Shown here: in pieces, positions 20,206 to 21,594 of the stretch
Position numbering within the stretch: position 1 is the first letter of the stretch
Layout: each line of letters opens with the position of its first letter
NCBI GenBank assembly: GCA_034698045.1
Contig: JAQGAU010001075.1
Span: 1 to 21,594, forward strand
Direction of reading: 5' to 3'
DNA: 21,594 bases
DNA from: Paramacrobiotus richtersi
Taxonomy: Eukaryota; Tardigrada; Eutardigrada; Parachela; Macrobiotidae
Made by a program: the position numbers and the translations under genes
Notes under the pieces: generated by a model
Told to the model about the DNA's origin: nothing
The model's database searches: none
The model's input: only the letters and a program-made list of their open reading frames with translations

Positions 20206-21215
20206 GCGGCAGCAGCCGGTTATCCCAAAGAAGCGTCTGTACAGATTTTAGTCTGACGTAAGCCGGTTTCAGGGTTCTTCACAAGTTCCTTTTTTTCAGT
20301 TCAATTGAAGTATGATTTACATTACAGTTGTGGGCTGTGACTACCCAGCCCTTCCGGCAAGGATTCAGAGCGGTGTACAACAAACGTTTGGTTCGTCTCC
20401 TTCTGAAAAAGCATAAAACCGGCGTCGAATGTTGCATATTCGTCCTTAAGGTCTTGATCGGCATTGTTCTGTGGATAATGTAGGTCAATGTAATACACAA
20501 ACGTTCTGCTGTAGGTCCTTTTCGGCTTTGTCTGGCGATAAATTTACTGCAGAGTCATTTACTACAGGAAACAGGGATCTGGAACTAATTTTCAACTGGT
20601 CAGAATAGGAATTAAGAACGCCTTCTAGGAAAGGAATGGAATTTTTAGGAACGACACTAGGAATACATCTAGGAATAGGAAGGAAAATCGTAGGAATAGG
20701 AAGTAGTGCGCACTGCAGGAATATGTACGTAAGCAGTAACGAAGCTAAATCTCGAAAAGTTGAAAAACATTTAAAAAAGCTGAATATGTTCGGATTTAAG
20801 AATTACTACAAATTAATGCACAAAAGAGCGAATTTCCCGAATCCAACGAATAAAATTCCTGTACACTATGGCCAACAAGTTATGAACAATAATAAACCTG
20901 AACAAACAACTAAGAAATCAAACCGAAAGCCCTAAATTAAACGGAATAAAATTCTCAGCGTCCCAGATTGCCGATCAAATCGAAAAACCTTCTGTGATCG
21001 CCAAACCCGCCCGAAGGGCAACTATTCCGTCAGATATAGGTAAATGTGGCCCGGGAAGGTTTTCCGCCGACATGCATCTATCAAAACGAAATAAAGCCCA
21101 CCCGAACATTTCTGCAGGAATACAATAGATAATCGGTTCCATCCGGGCACTTTTCCACGACCCTAGAAGAAACGAATTTACAGTGAACCGTTTACCTCTG
21201 CCGACGTGACATCAT
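20206..21215. other. Intergenic stretch without recognisable genes
   Basis: Contains the TAGGAA-rich tract (20606-20702). A lysine-rich open frame (20636-20935) overlaps that tract, has no recognisable domain and is not called. Nothing else is seen. Confidence 0.5.
20606..20702. repeat. Degenerate TAGGAA(T) repeat tract
   Basis: TAGGAA occurs eight times in 97 bases with irregular spacing, including two TAGGAATAGGAA doublets, on a purine-rich plus strand. Confidence 0.8.
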
Positions 21216-21594
21216 TTAATGTCCCTTGTATCCTGAAGTTGCTAATGATGGGCGCGGTAAACAGGAGTCAGCCAGTTTTATGGCATCGGAGATACATTCC
21301 GCGGTGAAAAGGGTCCTGAACTGGGACTCGAAAGTGTCCGGGTGCAACGGATCTTCTGGTAATTTAGCACTGGACAAGGGTCTGGATGAAACTGGTTTCC
21401 AAATAGACGCCTGTAAAAGTGAGTTATTGCACGTATGATTCCCTTCCGCACAAGATCTTGTACCATACGTACAACTGCCATAAGTATTAACTTGCAAAGC
21501 GATGAAGTCCAACAAGAGCATCACGGCCTGTCTTGTCGATTTGCAGCCGGTACACAGGCCCGACACGGAGGACTGAATAACATCGTCTGTCGTG
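21216..21594 (-). CDS. Possible 3' end of an unrecognised minus-strand gene
   Basis: The minus strand is open from the right edge through 21492, where CAA is followed by a GT donor (gttaat). After 81 bases, the acceptor ttttacag precedes a second open segment 21410-21216 ending in TAA. The intron length matches others in the window. Segment one includes SGLCTGCKSTRQAVMLLLDF; segment two includes HPDTFESQFRTLFTAECISD, amphipathic and Cys-containing. The intron is a multiple of three without stops, so the frame also reads straight through. No family recognised. A plus-strand frame at 21226-21438, also followed by a donor-like gtgagt, competes with it. Confidence 0.33.
   Translation of the reverse strand, partial: TTDDVIQSSVSGLCTGCKSTRQAVMLLLDFIALQVNTYGSCTYGTRSCAEGNHTCNNSLLQASIWKPVSSRPLSSAKLPEDPLHPDTFESQFRTLFTAECISDAIKLADSCLPRPSLATSGYKGH

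Noticed and set aside
20636..20935. Lysine-rich 99-codon plus-strand frame
   Set aside because: Its first third is the TAGGAA repeat and the rest has no recognisable domain; composition alone explains it.

Overview
The window is nuclear DNA from an animal. It has spliced genes with GT-AG introns mostly of 60-450 bases, AATAAA-type polyadenylation signals, rhodopsin-class receptors and an invertebrate-type aldehyde oxidase. Compact intron-dense genes, a local receptor duplication and a secreted bulb-type lectin suggest a small protostome. A tardigrade is my best guess, but this is low-confidence inference and nothing in the sequence proves it.

Layout. (1) 1-7800, plus strand: the 3' part of a molybdo-flavoenzyme of the xanthine dehydrogenase/aldehyde oxidase family, reconstructed as 26 exons (about 1165 residues, lacking roughly the first 100). 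Active-site residues point to an aldehyde oxidase. One intron is of the GC-AG type and the last exon junction is out of frame with the obvious donor. (2) About 8645-14705: a large inverted duplication. Two diverged arms of about 2.1 kb each carry a single-exon class A receptor (minus strand 8807-10030, plus strand 13334-14497), transcribed away from each other around a 1.9 kb spacer. The homology includes about 700 bases of 5' flank and about 150 bases of 3' flank. (3) About 14959-16115: a decayed alpha-1,2-fucosyltransferase-like (GT11) gene, readable only by switching frames. (4) 16153-17552: a diverged direct repeat of about 460 bases in two copies. Between the copies lies a third receptor fragment, consisting only of the last codons plus the 3' flank. 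(5) 17826-19335, plus: a three-exon secreted protein of 292 residues with bulb-type (mannose-binding) lectin domains. (6) 19609-20205: a 597-base foldback element whose arms are inverted repeats almost to its centre. (7) 20206-21594: mostly no recognisable genes, with a TAGGAA-rich tract and a possible unrecognised minus-strand gene running off the right edge.

The genes are not an operon and show no shared pathway. The stronger story is structural: repeated segmental duplication of a receptor locus, pseudogene decay beside it, and a hairpin-forming element just 3' of the lectin gene.
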